Both the position numbers and the translations under genes were made by a program. This document shows, one piece after another, positions 17,686 through 26,661 of a stretch of 64,000 bases of DNA (the stretch's first letter is position 1; each line of letters opens with the position of its first letter). Source of the DNA: Microbacterium sp. 11MF (lineage in GTDB: Bacteria > Actinomycetota > Actinomycetes > Actinomycetales > Microbacteriaceae); NCBI RefSeq assembly GCF_000383475.1, contig NZ_KB911460.1, forward strand, positions 248,001 to 312,000. The letters are read 5' to 3'. Below the pieces are notes generated by a model. That model was not told the DNA's origin and made no database searches. It was given only the letters and a program-made list of their open reading frames with translations.

Positions 17686-17946
17686 TCAGATGAGCGACAG
17701 TTCGCGGAGCTTGGCCGCGACGTCGTCGTTGCTGGGCTCGACGTGATGCGTGGCGTCGGGGTACACGACGACCGGGATGTTGGTGCGTCCGGAGATCTCG
17801 CGGGCGATGTCGGCGGCGTCGGGCTCGGCCTCGAGGTCGACGTACCGGTAATCGACTCCGAGGCTGTCGAGCTGTGCCTTCGTGCGGCGGCAGTCGCGGC
17901 ACCATTCGGCGCCGAACATCGTGATCTGAGTGGACGTGTCGGTCAT
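17686..17946 (-). CDS. Glutaredoxin-like thiol oxidoreductase
   Basis: The 86-residue thioredoxin-fold protein reads ITMFGAEWCRDCRRTKAQLDSLGVDY, with the CxxC dithiol as CRDC, and TNIPVVVY supplies the cis-Pro loop. Actinobacterial members act as mycoredoxin-like reductants of protein mixed disulphides. Its ATG overlaps the upstream stop by one base (TGATG), so it is translated with the GT2-GtrA gene. Why a redoxin is coupled to a glycosyltransferase is unclear. Confidence 0.8.
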   Translation of the reverse strand: MTDTSTQITMFGAEWCRDCRRTKAQLDSLGVDYRYVDLEAEPDAADIAREISGRTNIPVVVYPDATHHVEPSNDDVAAKLRELSLI

Positions 17947-19079
17947 CACTCCAGGGTACGCCCGCCCGCTGCTGCGGGCTCGGATTCCTGGGCCGCGACG
18001 GCACGTCCCGGCCGGCGCGGTGCGTAGACGACGAGTGCGTGGAAGACGAAGCGCAGGACGAAGGCGGCCACGAGCGTGAGAGCCGCGGCCAGCACGGCGG
18101 GGATGTGGGTGGCCTCGACGATGATCGACAGGACCGGGATGCGGATGATCGCTTCGAGGCCGTTGAAGGAGAACGACTTGAGGAACCGGGTGAGCATCCG
18201 CCCCGACTCGGACCGCATGTCGGCGAAGACGAGGTACTCGAGCAGCAGGAAGTTCGTGATGATCGTGATGACGCTCGCGACGATGGCCGCCGGCACGTAG
18301 TCCATCCCCAGCCGGATCAGACCCCACATGATGACGAGGTTCGCGATGGCGCCGAACCCGCCGACGAGGGCGAACGCCGACATCCGACCGAAGCGCAGCA
18401 TGGCGAGCTGGGTCAGGAAGCGGACGCCCTGCGTGAAGGTCGCCTTCGAGGTGCCGGCGTGGCGTGAGGCGAAGTCGAACGGGACCTCGTCGACCCGCAG
18501 CTGACGTCGCGCGAGGACTTCGAGCAGGATCTTGAAGCCTCGCGGGCGGAGCGCGCCGACGTCGACGGCGTGGGTGTCGAGCAGGAAGAACCCGGTCATC
18601 GGGTCGGAGCAGTTCGCGAGCTTCCGCGGGAACATCGCCTTGGTCAGCGCGGTCGAGGCGCGCGAGACGGCGGTGCGGGTCGCATCGGCGAGGCCTTTCG
18701 ACGTGCCCCCGGACGCATAGCGCGAAGCGACGACGACGTCGACGTCGCCTCGGTCGGCCCGCTCGATCAGTCGGGGGATGTCTTCGGGTGGATGCTGCAG
18801 GTCGCCGTCCATGACGAGGCACCAGCGCGAGGTGGCCGCCTGGAATCCCGCGACGACCGCGCCGCCGAGGCCGGCATCGGCGTTCTCCCGATGGATGAGG
18901 CGCACGGGGAACGGGGCGCCCTTCGCCGCGGCCGCGATGACCTGGGGGGTGTCGTCCGTCGAGTCGTCGACGAAGACGACCTCGAACACGCGCCCCTCGA
19001 GGCTCTCCCCGATGCGACGCAACAGCTCGTCGATGTTCGGACCCTCGTTGAAGGTCGGGACGATGATCGACAGATCCAT
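17946..19079 (-). CDS. GT2 glycosyltransferase fused to GtrA membrane domain
   Basis: Residues 1-230 are a dolichyl-phosphate-mannose-synthase-like GT2 domain, with IIVPTFNEGPNIDELLRRI, VVFVDDSTDD, the metal-binding VMDGDLQHPPED and the product site SDPMTGFFLLD. Residues about 235-365 form a four-helix GtrA domain. Such fusions transfer a sugar from a nucleotide donor to polyprenyl phosphate and may flip it, providing monosaccharide for cell-wall or protein glycosylation. It is the first gene of the three-gene operon with the glutaredoxin and aldehyde dehydrogenase. The start is the ATG right before the GT2 fold. Confidence 0.88.
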   Translation of the reverse strand: MDLSIIVPTFNEGPNIDELLRRIGESLEGRVFEVVFVDDSTDDTPQVIAAAAKGAPFPVRLIHRENADAGLGGAVVAGFQAATSRWCLVMDGDLQHPPEDIPRLIERADRGDVDVVVASRYASGGTSKGLADATRTAVSRASTALTKAMFPRKLANCSDPMTGFFLLDTHAVDVGALRPRGFKILLEVLARRQLRVDEVPFDFASRHAGTSKATFTQGVRFLTQLAMLRFGRMSAFALVGGFGAIANLVIMWGLIRLGMDYVPAAIVASVITIITNFLLLEYLVFADMRSESGRMLTRFLKSFSFNGLEAIIRIPVLSIIVEATHIPAVLAAALTLVAAFVLRFVFHALVVYAPRRPGRAVAAQESEPAAAGGRTLE

Positions 19080-19214
19080 GGCGGGGCTCGCGATGCTCGG
19101 CGGGCACGGGGACGTCTCAGCCTAGCCGGGACCGGGCGCACCGGACTGAGGATGTCCCCGGCGAACGACAGGGATCCGCTGACGGGGTCCCGGGCCGTCT
19201 GATAGACAGATCAG

Positions 19215-20048
19215 ATGATCTGGGGGGATGCCGGTGCGCCGCGCACGCGTCGAGGCGCGAAGGCGGCCGTGATCGCGGCCGCGGTGGTGATGCTGTCGGC
19301 AGGATGCGTGTCGACGGTGGTGGAGCCCGCGGGAGAAGCCCGGCCGACGGTGGAGGCGCCGGTGGTCGCACCCGCGCCGGCGTCACCGACGGCCGAGGCG
19401 GCCCCGGCGTCGCCGACGGTGATCGCGACGCAGGCGTTCTCGGGCACCGGGCCCAGCCCCGTCGCCCTCGACGTGCCGGCCGGCACCCAGTCGGTGCTCG
19501 TCCAGCTGACGTGCGACCCCGCGGAGCGATTCACGGCGGAGCTCGGCGATTCGATGATGCTCGGGCAGGCGCCGCAGTCCGGATCCTGCGATCCCGATCG
19601 CGTCCTCGCCTGGCCGTGGGAAGCCCGGTCGGCGCCGGAGCTCACGCTCGGCCTGGCCCCGGAGGCCGAGTGGGCGGCATCCGTCTCGTATTCATCGGCC
19701 CCGTTCCCGCAGGACGCCGCGCTCGCCGAGGAGTGCGAGCTGTTCTCGGGCGTCTACAGCCAGGTCACGAACGCCGACGAGGGCTACGGCTTCTACGCGG
19801 CCTTCGGCGCTGATGAATGGAACCGCCGGGTGGATGCCGCGGCGGATGCGGCGGACACGCTCGCCGCGTCGTCGACGACCACTCTCGCTCCGTACCTGCG
19901 GTCGATCCACACGGTTCTCGCGGAGCGCTCGCCGATTCCCGGCGGGATGACCGAGGTGCAGGAGTTCTGGGACGCCCAGAATCCGATCGCCGAGATCTGC
20001 GCGGTGAATCACAGCGAGGTGTACGTCCTCGCCGAATTCGGCGGCTGA
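19215..20048 (+). CDS. Predicted lipoprotein of unknown function
   Basis: The 277-residue protein has a positively charged start, a hydrophobic stretch (AAVIAAAVVML) and the lipobox LSAGC (Cys about 32). A Pro/Ala/Thr-rich linker (35-75) and a soluble domain with several Cys (LTCDPAERF, SGSCDPDR, AEECEL, EICAV) follow. It would be anchored to the outer face of the membrane. I recognise no family. There is no ribosome-binding site; GATAGACAG lies 4 to 13 nt before the ATG and could be a -10 element for a leaderless mRNA. It converges on the epimerase gene with a 4-bp gap. Confidence 0.7.
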   Translation: MIWGDAGAPRTRRGAKAAVIAAAVVMLSAGCVSTVVEPAGEARPTVEAPVVAPAPASPTAEAAPASPTVIATQAFSGTGPSPVALDVPAGTQSVLVQLTCDPAERFTAELGDSMMLGQAPQSGSCDPDRVLAWPWEARSAPELTLGLAPEAEWAASVSYSSAPFPQDAALAEECELFSGVYSQVTNADEGYGFYAAFGADEWNRRVDAAADAADTLAASSTTTLAPYLRSIHTVLAERSPIPGGMTEVQEFWDAQNPIAEICAVNHSEVYVLAEFGG

Positions 20049-20052
20049 GCAC

Positions 20053-20901
20053 TCAGCCCACGGAGTCGCGCCACGAGTGCTGCGGCCGGTAACCGAGCAC
20101 CCGCTGCGCCTTCGCGGTCGAGAACAGCGAGTCGTTGACACCGAGGTCGCCGCGGAGCTCGACGCCGGGGAACACCTCGGCGACCAGTTCGTCGTTCGGG
20201 CGGCTCATGACGGTGTCGGCCGCCGCGATGAGGAAGTGGTCGAAGCCGGGGCCGGCGACCTCGAGCGCGCGTTCGATGGCCTGCGATCCGTCGCGGGCGT
20301 CGATGTAGCTCCACAGATTCCACTTGCGCTGCCGCGCGTCGGCGTCGAACGAGGGGAACTCCGCGTAGTCCTCGGGCCACATGACGTTCGAGAAGCGGAG
20401 GGCGGTGATGGATGCCTCGGGGTACCAGCGTGTGAGCTCGATCGCCATCTGCTCCTCGAGGTGCTTCACGAGCGAGTAGACCGATTCGGGACGCGCCGGG
20501 TAGTCCTCGTCGACGGGGATGTAGGGCGGCGGTGTCTCGAACGGCAGTCCCTGAACCGTCTCGCTCGAGGCGTAGACGATCTTCGTGATCCCGAGGCGGA
20601 GCGCCGCCCAGAACACGTTGAACGTGGTCGTGATGTTGTTGTGGAAGGTCGCGACATCGGGCCGGATGCCAGGGGCCGGGATCGCGGCGAGGTGGACGAG
20701 GGCGTCGATGCCGTTGTGCTGATCGCCGACGCCCGTCAGCGCGTCGACGACCTGTCCGTGGTCGGTGAGGTCGATCTGCACGAAGCCGGGGCCGCGGGTG
20801 CCGTGCTGGTCGAAGCCGATCACCTCGTGGCCGGCGGCGGCGAGTTCGCGGACGACGACGGACCCGAGTTTTCCGGACGAACCGGTGACGGCGATGCGCA
20901 T
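20053..20901 (-). CDS. NAD(P)-dependent epimerase/dehydratase
   Basis: The 282-residue extended SDR has the glycine motif AVTGSSGKLGS at the N-terminus, DALVHLAAIPAPG, and a Ser with YSLVKHLEEQ supplying the YxxxK catalytic pair. The long open frame upstream of residue 1 does not look coding, and the ATG at 20901 begins the Rossmann fold directly. These enzymes act on nucleotide sugars or related polyols. There is no polysaccharide partner next to it, so the substrate is open. Confidence 0.8.
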   Translation of the reverse strand: MRIAVTGSSGKLGSVVVRELAAAGHEVIGFDQHGTRGPGFVQIDLTDHGQVVDALTGVGDQHNGIDALVHLAAIPAPGIRPDVATFHNNITTTFNVFWAALRLGITKIVYASSETVQGLPFETPPPYIPVDEDYPARPESVYSLVKHLEEQMAIELTRWYPEASITALRFSNVMWPEDYAEFPSFDADARQRKWNLWSYIDARDGSQAIERALEVAGPGFDHFLIAAADTVMSRPNDELVAEVFPGVELRGDLGVNDSLFSTAKAQRVLGYRPQHSWRDSVG

Positions 20902-20939
20902 CCCGTCAGCATGGCACGCGCGTCGGACAGCGAGGGCCG

Positions 20940-21269
20940 TCACCACCCGTGGGTGTTGAGCCATTCGCGACGACGCGATGCCTCGGCATCCGTCTCGTCC
21001 TCGTCCGAGCTCACGTGCTCCTCGAGCAGGCCGTCCACGAGGGGGACGAAGCGGTGGCAGACGGGGCACAGGGCGCGGCCGTGCGGCCACCCGTCCGCGA
21101 GCGCGGCGGCGGGGGAGCTCGGCTTGCTGGACCCGGGGCAGCGGGACGGGTCGGCCGCGGCATCCGTCCACATGATCGTGCGGTGGCGGTGCAGACCGGG
21201 GTGGTCGAGCGGGCGCGTGCAGCGGCGACCGGCGTTGCGACTGCGGCAGAAGCGGACGACGTCGCTCAT
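20940..21269 (-). CDS. Small Cys/His-rich protein, hypothetical
   Basis: The 109-residue protein has FCRSRNAGRRCTRPLDHPGLHRHRT near the start and CPVCHRFV in the middle, a pattern expected for one or two metal sites. It begins inside the stop of the rifampin ADP-ribosyltransferase gene (TGATG overlap), so the two are co-translated. No family assigned. Codon use matches its neighbours, which supports it being real. Confidence 0.6.
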   Translation of the reverse strand: MSDVVRFCRSRNAGRRCTRPLDHPGLHRHRTIMWTDAAADPSRCPGSSKPSSPAAALADGWPHGRALCPVCHRFVPLVDGLLEEHVSSDEDETDAEASRRREWLNTHGW

Positions 21270-21676
21270 CAGTTGATGATCTCGCCGCCGGACTCCTCGA
21301 TCGCGGCGATGCGGCGCTTCCAGTCCGCGAGCGCCTCGGGGCTGAGGCGCGGCCAGCCGGCCTCCTCGCCGACGACGCGGAGCGGATCGGTGCTGCGATA
21401 CGAGCGCGTGGGGTTGCCGGGGAACTTCTTGTCGGTCACGTTCGGGTCGTCCTCGAACGGGCCGGTCGGCTCGACGCGGTAGACCCGCGGCTCACCGTCG
21501 CCCGCCGCGAGCTCGGCGGCGAGGCCGGCGCCGTCGCGCTGCGCGGTGAAGTAGATGTGGTTCATCACGATCGACGGCCGGTAGTTCGAGCGTCGCCCCG
21601 CCGTGAGCAGATCGCCGACGTCGAGGTCGGCTTTCGTGCCGTGGAAGAAGGGACCGGTCTCGTCGGCTGCGCTCAC
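21269..21676 (-). CDS. arr: Rifampin ADP-ribosyltransferase (Arr)
   Basis: The 135-residue protein follows the Arr family along its length: FFHGTKADLDVGD, RPSIVMNHIYFTA, EPTGPFEDDPNVTDKKFPGN and PTRSYRSTDPLRVVGE. Arr transfers ADP-ribose from NAD+ to a hydroxyl of rifamycins and inactivates them. Length agrees with the Mycobacterium smegmatis enzyme (about 140). No mobile element or composition shift is nearby, so it looks like a resident chromosomal gene. It is coupled to the downstream Cys/His-rich gene. Confidence 0.9.
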   Translation of the reverse strand: MSAADETGPFFHGTKADLDVGDLLTAGRRSNYRPSIVMNHIYFTAQRDGAGLAAELAAGDGEPRVYRVEPTGPFEDDPNVTDKKFPGNPTRSYRSTDPLRVVGEEAGWPRLSPEALADWKRRIAAIEESGGEIIN

Positions 21677-21698
21677 CGCGCCAGGGTAGCGCGGCGGA

Positions 21699-22943
21699 TC
21701 AGGCGTCGGAACGGGGCATCGGCGCGAGGCGCGTGAGCTGCGTGACGTGCCGCGGCTCGAGCTCGGCGATCGAGGCGACGCCGAGCAGCTTCATGGTGCG
21801 CTCGATCTCGCTGCGGAGGATCTCGATCGTCTTGTCGACGCCCGCCCGCCCGCCGGCCATGAGGCCGTAGAGATAGGCGCGGCCGATCAGGGTGAACTTC
21901 GCCCCGAGCGCCATCGCGGCGACGATGTCGGCGCCGTTCATGATGCCGGTGTCGACCATGATGGTCGCGTCCTTGCCGACCTCGCGCACCACGGTGGGCA
22001 GCAGGTGGAAGGGGATCGGCGCGCGGTCGAGCTGGCGCCCGCCGTGGTTCGACAGGATGATGCCGTCGACGCCGTGGTCGATGAGGCGCTTCGCGTCGGC
22101 GACGTTCTGCACGCCCTTGATGACGATCTTGCCGGGCCAGATGCCGCGGATGATCTCGAGGTCCTCATAGCTGATCGTCGGGTCCATGGCCGCGTTCAGC
22201 AGGTCGCCGACGGTGCCGCCGGTGGCTGAGAGCGACGCGAACTCGAGCTTCGGAGTGGTGAGGAAGTCGATCCACCACCACGGCCGCGGGATCGCATTGA
22301 CGATCGTGCCGAGGGTCAGCTGCGGCGGGATCGAGAACCCGTTGCGCTTGTCGCGCAGGCGTGCGCCGGCGACGGGGGTGTCGACGGTGAACTGCAGGGT
22401 GTCGAACCCGGCCTCGGCCGCGCGCTTCGCGAGGCCGTAGGAGATCTCGCGCTCGCGCATCACGTAGAGCTGGAACCAGTTGCGTCCGTGCGGGTTCGCC
22501 GCCTTCACGCCCTCGATCGAGGTCGTGCCGAGGGTCGACAGGGTGAATGGGATGCCGGCGGCCCCCGCCGATCCCGCGCCCGCGACCTCGCCCTCGGTCT
22601 GCATGAGCCGGGTGAACCCGGTCGGCGCGATGCCGAAGGGGAGCGCGGACGGTCCGCCGAGGATCTCGACGGACGTGTCGACGTTCTCGGCGGGCCGGAG
22701 GACGTCGGGGTGGAACTCGACGTCCTCGAACGCCTGGCGCGCGCGGGCGAGCGAGGTCTCGCCCTCCGCGGCCCCGTCCGTGTAGTCGAAGGCGGCCTTG
22801 GGGGTGCGTCGCTTCGCGATCGTGCGGAGGTCCGCGATCGTGAACGCGGCATCCAGCCGTCGCTTCGTGCCGTTCAGCTCGGGCTTCTTGAACTGCATGA
22901 GCTCGAGCAGCTCGACCGGCTTCGGGAATTGACGCTGCACCAT
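21699..22943 (-). CDS. lldD: FMN-dependent L-lactate dehydrogenase-like enzyme
   Basis: The 414-residue TIM-barrel flavoprotein belongs to the alpha-hydroxyacid dehydrogenase family: [11 protein letters not shown] at the N-terminus, [42 protein letters not shown], the catalytic His in [13 protein letters not shown], and a phosphate-binding end [19 protein letters not shown]. It oxidises L-lactate to pyruvate. The ATG at 22943 has AGAGGAGG 9 nt upstream; an ATG at 22952 abuts the same site and is less likely. It follows the aldolase/dehydrogenase gene that yields L-lactate, 41 bp downstream, so the pair forms one catabolic unit. Confidence 0.85.
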   Translation of the reverse strand: MVQRQFPKPVELLELMQFKKPELNGTKRRLDAAFTIADLRTIAKRRTPKAAFDYTDGAAEGETSLARARQAFEDVEFHPDVLRPAENVDTSVEILGGPSALPFGIAPTGFTRLMQTEGEVAGAGSAGAAGIPFTLSTLGTTSIEGVKAANPHGRNWFQLYVMREREISYGLAKRAAEAGFDTLQFTVDTPVAGARLRDKRNGFSIPPQLTLGTIVNAIPRPWWWIDFLTTPKLEFASLSATGGTVGDLLNAAMDPTISYEDLEIIRGIWPGKIVIKGVQNVADAKRLIDHGVDGIILSNHGGRQLDRAPIPFHLLPTVVREVGKDATIMVDTGIMNGADIVAAMALGAKFTLIGRAYLYGLMAGGRAGVDKTIEILRSEIERTMKLLGVASIAELEPRHVTQLTRLAPMPRSDA

Positions 22944-22984
22944 GGCAACCATCCTCCTCTGGAGTGATTCGACGCGGGCCGGGA

Positions 22985-25027
22985 TTAACGCAGGAACGCG
23001 GCGGCGACGCCGGAGTCGACGGGGATGTGGAGCCCGGTCGTGCGTGAGAGTTCCGGTCCGGTCAGCACGTAGACGGCGTCGGCGACGTTCTCGGGGACGA
23101 CCTCGCGCTTGAGGATCGTGCGGTTCGCGTAGAACTGGCCGAGGTCCTTCTCCTCGACGCCGTACGTGGCGGCGCGGTTGGCGCCCCAGCCGGCGGCGAA
23201 GATGCCCGAGCCGCGGACGACGCCGTCGGGGTTGATGCCGTTGACGCGCACGCCGTGCTCGCCGAGCTCGACGGCCAGCAGTCGCACCTGGTGGGCCTGG
23301 TCGGCCTTGGTCGCCGAGTAGGCGATGTTGTTCGGGCCGGCGAAGACGGAGTTCTTCGACGAGATATAGATGACGTCGCCGCCCATCTTCTGCTCGATGA
23401 GCGCCTTCGCGGCGGCTTTCGCGACGAGGAACGAGCCCTTCGCCATGACATCGTGCTGCAGGTCCCAGTCCTTCTCGGTGGTCTCGAGCAGCGGCTTCGA
23501 CAGCGACAGGCCCGCGTTGTTGACGACGAGGTCGACACCGCCGAAGGCGAGGACGGTCGCATCGATCGCGGCCTGCACACCCGCGGCATCCGCCACGTTC
23601 GCGGCCACGCCGATGGCGACGTCCGTGCCGCCGAGCTCGGCGGCTGCGGCCTGTGCCTTCTCGAGGTCGAGGTCGGCGACGACGACGCACGCGCCTTCGG
23701 CGGCGAGACGCGTGGCGATGGCCTTGCCGATGCCCGAGGCCGCGCCCGTGACGAACGCGATGCGCCCCTGGTGCGTCTTGGGCTTCGGCATCCGCTGCAG
23801 CTTCGCCTCTTCGAGTGCCCAGTACTCGATGCGGAACTTCTCGGCGTCCGAGATGGGGGAGTAGGTCGAGAGGGCCTCGGCGCCGCGCATGACGTTGATC
23901 GCGTTGACGTAGAACTCGCCGGCGACGCGGGCGGTCTGCTTGTTCGCTCCGTAGCTGAACATGCCGACGCCGGGGACGAGGACGATGAGCGGGTCGGCGC
24001 CGCGGATCGCGGGGGAGTCCGCCGTTGCGTGCGCGTCGTAATAGGCCTGGTAGTCGGCGCGATAGGCCGCGTGCAGTTCCCGAAGGCGCGCGATCGAGTC
24101 CTCGACGGACGCGGATGCCGGCAGGTCGAGGATGAGCGGCTTGACCTTCGTGCGCAGGAAGTGGTCGGGGCAGCTCGTGCCGAGTTCCGCGAGCGCGGGA
24201 GCCTTCTCGGAGGCGAGGAAGTCGAGGACGACGTCGCTGTCGGTGTAGTGGCCGACCATCGGCTTGTCCGTCGACGCGAGCCCGCGGATCGTCGGGGCGA
24301 GCGCCGCGGCCTTCGCGTGACGCTCTTCCTCCGACAGCGCCTCGAAGCCGGAGCGGATGCCGCCGAAGGGCTGCGCCGCACCGTGGGCGTCGATGTGCGC
24401 CTGGGCGGTCTCGATGATCCAAAGGCTGTTGCGCTCGGTCTCCTCGGACGTGTCGCCCCAGGCGGTGATGCCGTGTCCGCCGAGGATGCAGCCGATCGCG
24501 TCGGGGTTCTCCGCCTTGATCGCCGCGATGTCGAGTCCGAGCTGGAAGCCGGGACGGCGCCACGGCACCCAGGCGACCTTCTCGCCGAAGATCTCGGTGG
24601 TGAGCTTCTCGCCGTCGGCGGACGTGGCGATGGCGATGCCGGCGTCGGGATGCAGGTGGTCGACGTGGGCGGCATCCACCAGTCCGTGCATGGCGGTGTC
24701 GATCGAGGGAGCCGCCCCGCCCTTGCCGTGAAGGCAGTAATCGAAGGCGGCGACCATCTCGTCCTCGCGCTCGACGCCGGGGTAGACGTCGACGAGGGCG
24801 CGCATGCGGTCGAGGCGGAGGACGGCGAGCCCTTCGGGCTTCAGGGTGCCGAGGTCGCCGCCGGAGCCCTTGACCCACAGGAGCTCGACGGGCTCGCCGG
24901 TGACGGGGTCGGTGTCGGTGCCCTTGGCGGAGGTGTTTCCGCCCGCGTAGTTGGTGACCTTGGGGTCGGATCCGAGGCGGTTGCTGCGCGCGATGAGTTC
25001 GGCGGCGGCCGTGGGCGTGGGGGACAT
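22985..25027 (-). CDS. Rhamnulose-1-phosphate aldolase / lactaldehyde dehydrogenase fusion
   Basis: The 680-residue protein is a class II aldolase (about 1-400) fused to a short-chain dehydrogenase (about 425-680). The aldolase half has the zinc ligands HVDHLHPDA and [11 protein letters not shown]. The SDR half has [16 protein letters not shown], and the catalytic ISSKNS...YSATKADQ. Family members (Bacillus YuxG/RhaEW type) split L-rhamnulose-1-phosphate into dihydroxyacetone phosphate and L-lactaldehyde, then oxidise the latter to L-lactate. Rhamnose isomerase and kinase are not in the window. It heads an operon with the lactate dehydrogenase under an operator-like palindrome; the DeoR gene lies upstream on the same strand. 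Confidence 0.85.
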   Translation of the reverse strand: MSPTPTAAAELIARSNRLGSDPKVTNYAGGNTSAKGTDTDPVTGEPVELLWVKGSGGDLGTLKPEGLAVLRLDRMRALVDVYPGVEREDEMVAAFDYCLHGKGGAAPSIDTAMHGLVDAAHVDHLHPDAGIAIATSADGEKLTTEIFGEKVAWVPWRRPGFQLGLDIAAIKAENPDAIGCILGGHGITAWGDTSEETERNSLWIIETAQAHIDAHGAAQPFGGIRSGFEALSEEERHAKAAALAPTIRGLASTDKPMVGHYTDSDVVLDFLASEKAPALAELGTSCPDHFLRTKVKPLILDLPASASVEDSIARLRELHAAYRADYQAYYDAHATADSPAIRGADPLIVLVPGVGMFSYGANKQTARVAGEFYVNAINVMRGAEALSTYSPISDAEKFRIEYWALEEAKLQRMPKPKTHQGRIAFVTGAASGIGKAIATRLAAEGACVVVADLDLEKAQAAAAELGGTDVAIGVAANVADAAGVQAAIDATVLAFGGVDLVVNNAGLSLSKPLLETTEKDWDLQHDVMAKGSFLVAKAAAKALIEQKMGGDVIYISSKNSVFAGPNNIAYSATKADQAHQVRLLAVELGEHGVRVNGINPDGVVRGSGIFAAGWGANRAATYGVEEKDLGQFYANRTILKREVVPENVADAVYVLTGPELSRTTGLHIPVDSGVAAAFLR

Positions 25028-25050
25028 CGACTCTCCTGCGAGGCTCAGGC

Positions 25051-25078
25051 GTGAAAGATCTTGTGAAAACTTTCACAA
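25051..25078 (-). promoter_or_regulatory. Palindromic operator upstream of the aldolase operon
   Basis: TTGTGAAA-AC-TTTCACAA (25061-25078) is a perfect 8-bp-arm palindrome, and an additional half-site GTGAAAG lies at 25051-25057. It sits in the 61-bp gap between the DeoR gene and the aldolase gene, 24 bp from the aldolase start. It is AT-rich relative to its surroundings, which fits a binding site for the adjacent DeoR-type regulator. Confidence 0.7.
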
Positions 25079-25088
25079 TCTAACAGGC

Positions 25089-25841
25089 TCAGCGGATGTC
25101 GACCAGCCCCCGAAAGGCGGAGAGCCGCTCGTCGGCGGGGTCGAGCTCGGTCACGAGCAGGTCGACGTCGGTCCAGGCGAGGGCGCGCGCGACGGCGAGT
25201 CGCTCGAGTTTCGACGAGTCCGCGAGCACGACGGTCTCGTCGGCGTGTGTCGAGAGGACGCGCTTGACCTCGGCTTCTTCGAGGGTCGTCTCGCTCGTGC
25301 CGAACGCCGGGTCGAGGGCGGCGGCGCTCGTGAAGAAGCGGTCGTAGTGGAACCGGCTCGCGCTCTCGCACGCCTGCGCGCCGACGAAGCTCCCGGTGCG
25401 GGGTTCGAGGCGGCCGCCGAGGAGGATCGCGTCGACGCCGGGTCGCCCCTGGGCTGCGCGGAGGTTGTCGTACGAGTTCGTGACGACGAGCAGTTCGTCA
25501 CTGTCGTCGAGGGTCGAGATGAGTGCGCCGACGGTGGAGGAGGCATCCATCGCCGCGGCACCGCCGTGGGGGAGCAGGTCGTGCGCTTTGCGGGCGATCT
25601 CGGCCTTCGCGCCGCCGCGCGCGGCGATCCGGGCGGTGAAGTCCTGCGGGACGATGGCGGCGACCGCGCCGCCGCGGACCCGCCGCGCGAGCCCTTCGCG
25701 GACGAGGTCGTCGAGGTCGCGCCGGACGGTCATCGCCGAGACGCCGAGCGCCTCGGCGGCCGGCTCGAGTCGGACGCTGCCGGACTCGGCGAGCATCTCG
25801 AGGAGGAGCGACCGCCGTTCGGCGCTGAGCAACTGCGGCAT
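25089..25841 (-). CDS. DeoR/GlpR family transcriptional regulator
   Basis: The 250-residue protein has the DeoR N-terminal winged helix-turn-helix (RRSLLLEMLAESGSVRLEPAAEALGVSAMTVRRDLDDLVREG, about 9-50) and the DeoRC sugar-phosphate sensor (KAEIARKA, MDASSTVGALI, LLGGRLEPRTGSFVGAQA, VLADSSKLER). It lies 61 bp upstream of the aldolase gene in the same direction and probably represses it until a sugar phosphate such as rhamnulose-1-phosphate accumulates. The palindrome in the gap is its likely site. Confidence 0.85.
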   Translation of the reverse strand: MPQLLSAERRSLLLEMLAESGSVRLEPAAEALGVSAMTVRRDLDDLVREGLARRVRGGAVAAIVPQDFTARIAARGGAKAEIARKAHDLLPHGGAAAMDASSTVGALISTLDDSDELLVVTNSYDNLRAAQGRPGVDAILLGGRLEPRTGSFVGAQACESASRFHYDRFFTSAAALDPAFGTSETTLEEAEVKRVLSTHADETVVLADSSKLERLAVARALAWTDVDLLVTELDPADERLSAFRGLVDIR

Positions 25842-25882
25842 GCGATCAGGGTAACCGGGTGCCGCGGCGACCTTAGGCTCGA

Positions 25883-26020
25883 ATGGTGAGCGAGCGTCCG
25901 GGGGTCATGTGCCCCACCTGCGGGGATCCGCTGCGGTTCGAGATCCTCGACGACGAGCGGTTCACGGTCGCGTGGTCGTGCCTCAACTGCGGGCTCGTGC
26001 GCGTGACGGAGCCGCGCTGA
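25883..26020 (+). CDS. 45-residue zinc-ribbon protein
   Basis: The frame encodes 45 residues with two CxxC knuckles, MCPTCGDPL and WSCLNCGLV, 24 residues apart: a minimal zinc ribbon. There is no ribosome-binding site, but TTAGGCT ends 3 nt before the ATG and would act as a -10 element for a leaderless mRNA. It ends 2 bp before the convergent methyltransferase gene. Partner unknown. Confidence 0.6.
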   Translation: MVSERPGVMCPTCGDPLRFEILDDERFTVAWSCLNCGLVRVTEPR

Positions 26021-26022
26021 AA

Positions 26023-26619
26023 TCAGCGGCGGCGCTCGGCGACGATCGCCGCGACGGGTCGCGCTCCGCGCTCGGCTCGGCGGTGGACGGCGACGACGTC
26101 GAAGCCCGCACTCTCGAGAATGCGCTGCAGGTCGTCTGCGTTCCATCGGAACGCGCGCAGGACGGCGTGGTCGAACGCCTCCGTCTCGTCCGCGTCGAAA
26201 CAGCCAAGCAGCAGCGATCCACCCGGACGCAGCACGCGCGCGAACTCGGCGAGCGGAACCGCGATCGTCGACGGCTCGTGGTGGATCGTCGAGAACCAGG
26301 CGAGGATGCCGCCGAGCGCGGCATCCGCCTCATCGATCGACTCGATGCTCTCGACGTCGAACCGGATGCCCGGGTGGGCCGCGCGGGCGTGGTCGATGAA
26401 CTCCGGCACGAGATCGATCCCGCGGATCTCGGCGCCCCGCTCGGCGAGGTGCTGCGTCCAGTGCCCCGGCCCGCAGCCCGCGTCGATGAGCCGACCGGAT
26501 GCCGCGGCTCCCCACGTCTCGATAAGGTCGCGATCCGCGTGGTGCATCGCGCTCACCGATCCCAGCGCGTCCGCGTACTCCGTCGCCCGGCGGGAGTACG
26601 CGGCGGTCGTGCGAGTCAT
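26023..26619 (-). CDS. Class I SAM-dependent methyltransferase
   Basis: The 198-residue protein has motif I LIDAGCGPGHWTQHLAERG, an acidic end of strand 2 (EIRGIDLVPEF) and a post-motif VLRPGGSLLLGCFD typical of the UbiE/methyltransf_11 group. The substrate is unknown. The preceding 42 bp separate it from the divergent MBL-fold gene. Confidence 0.8.
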   Translation of the reverse strand: MTRTTAAYSRRATEYADALGSVSAMHHADRDLIETWGAAASGRLIDAGCGPGHWTQHLAERGAEIRGIDLVPEFIDHARAAHPGIRFDVESIESIDEADAALGGILAWFSTIHHEPSTIAVPLAEFARVLRPGGSLLLGCFDADETEAFDHAVLRAFRWNADDLQRILESAGFDVVAVHRRAERGARPVAAIVAERRR

Positions 26620-26661
26620 CCTGCGAGGCTATCGAGGCCGCCCACGTGAGACGATCCCGGG

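Noticed and set aside
21699..25076. Apparent 1125-residue fusion of aldolase region and lactate dehydrogenase
   Set aside because: The upstream part is an out-of-frame reading of the aldolase gene; the real lactate dehydrogenase starts at 22943 behind a strong ribosome-binding site.
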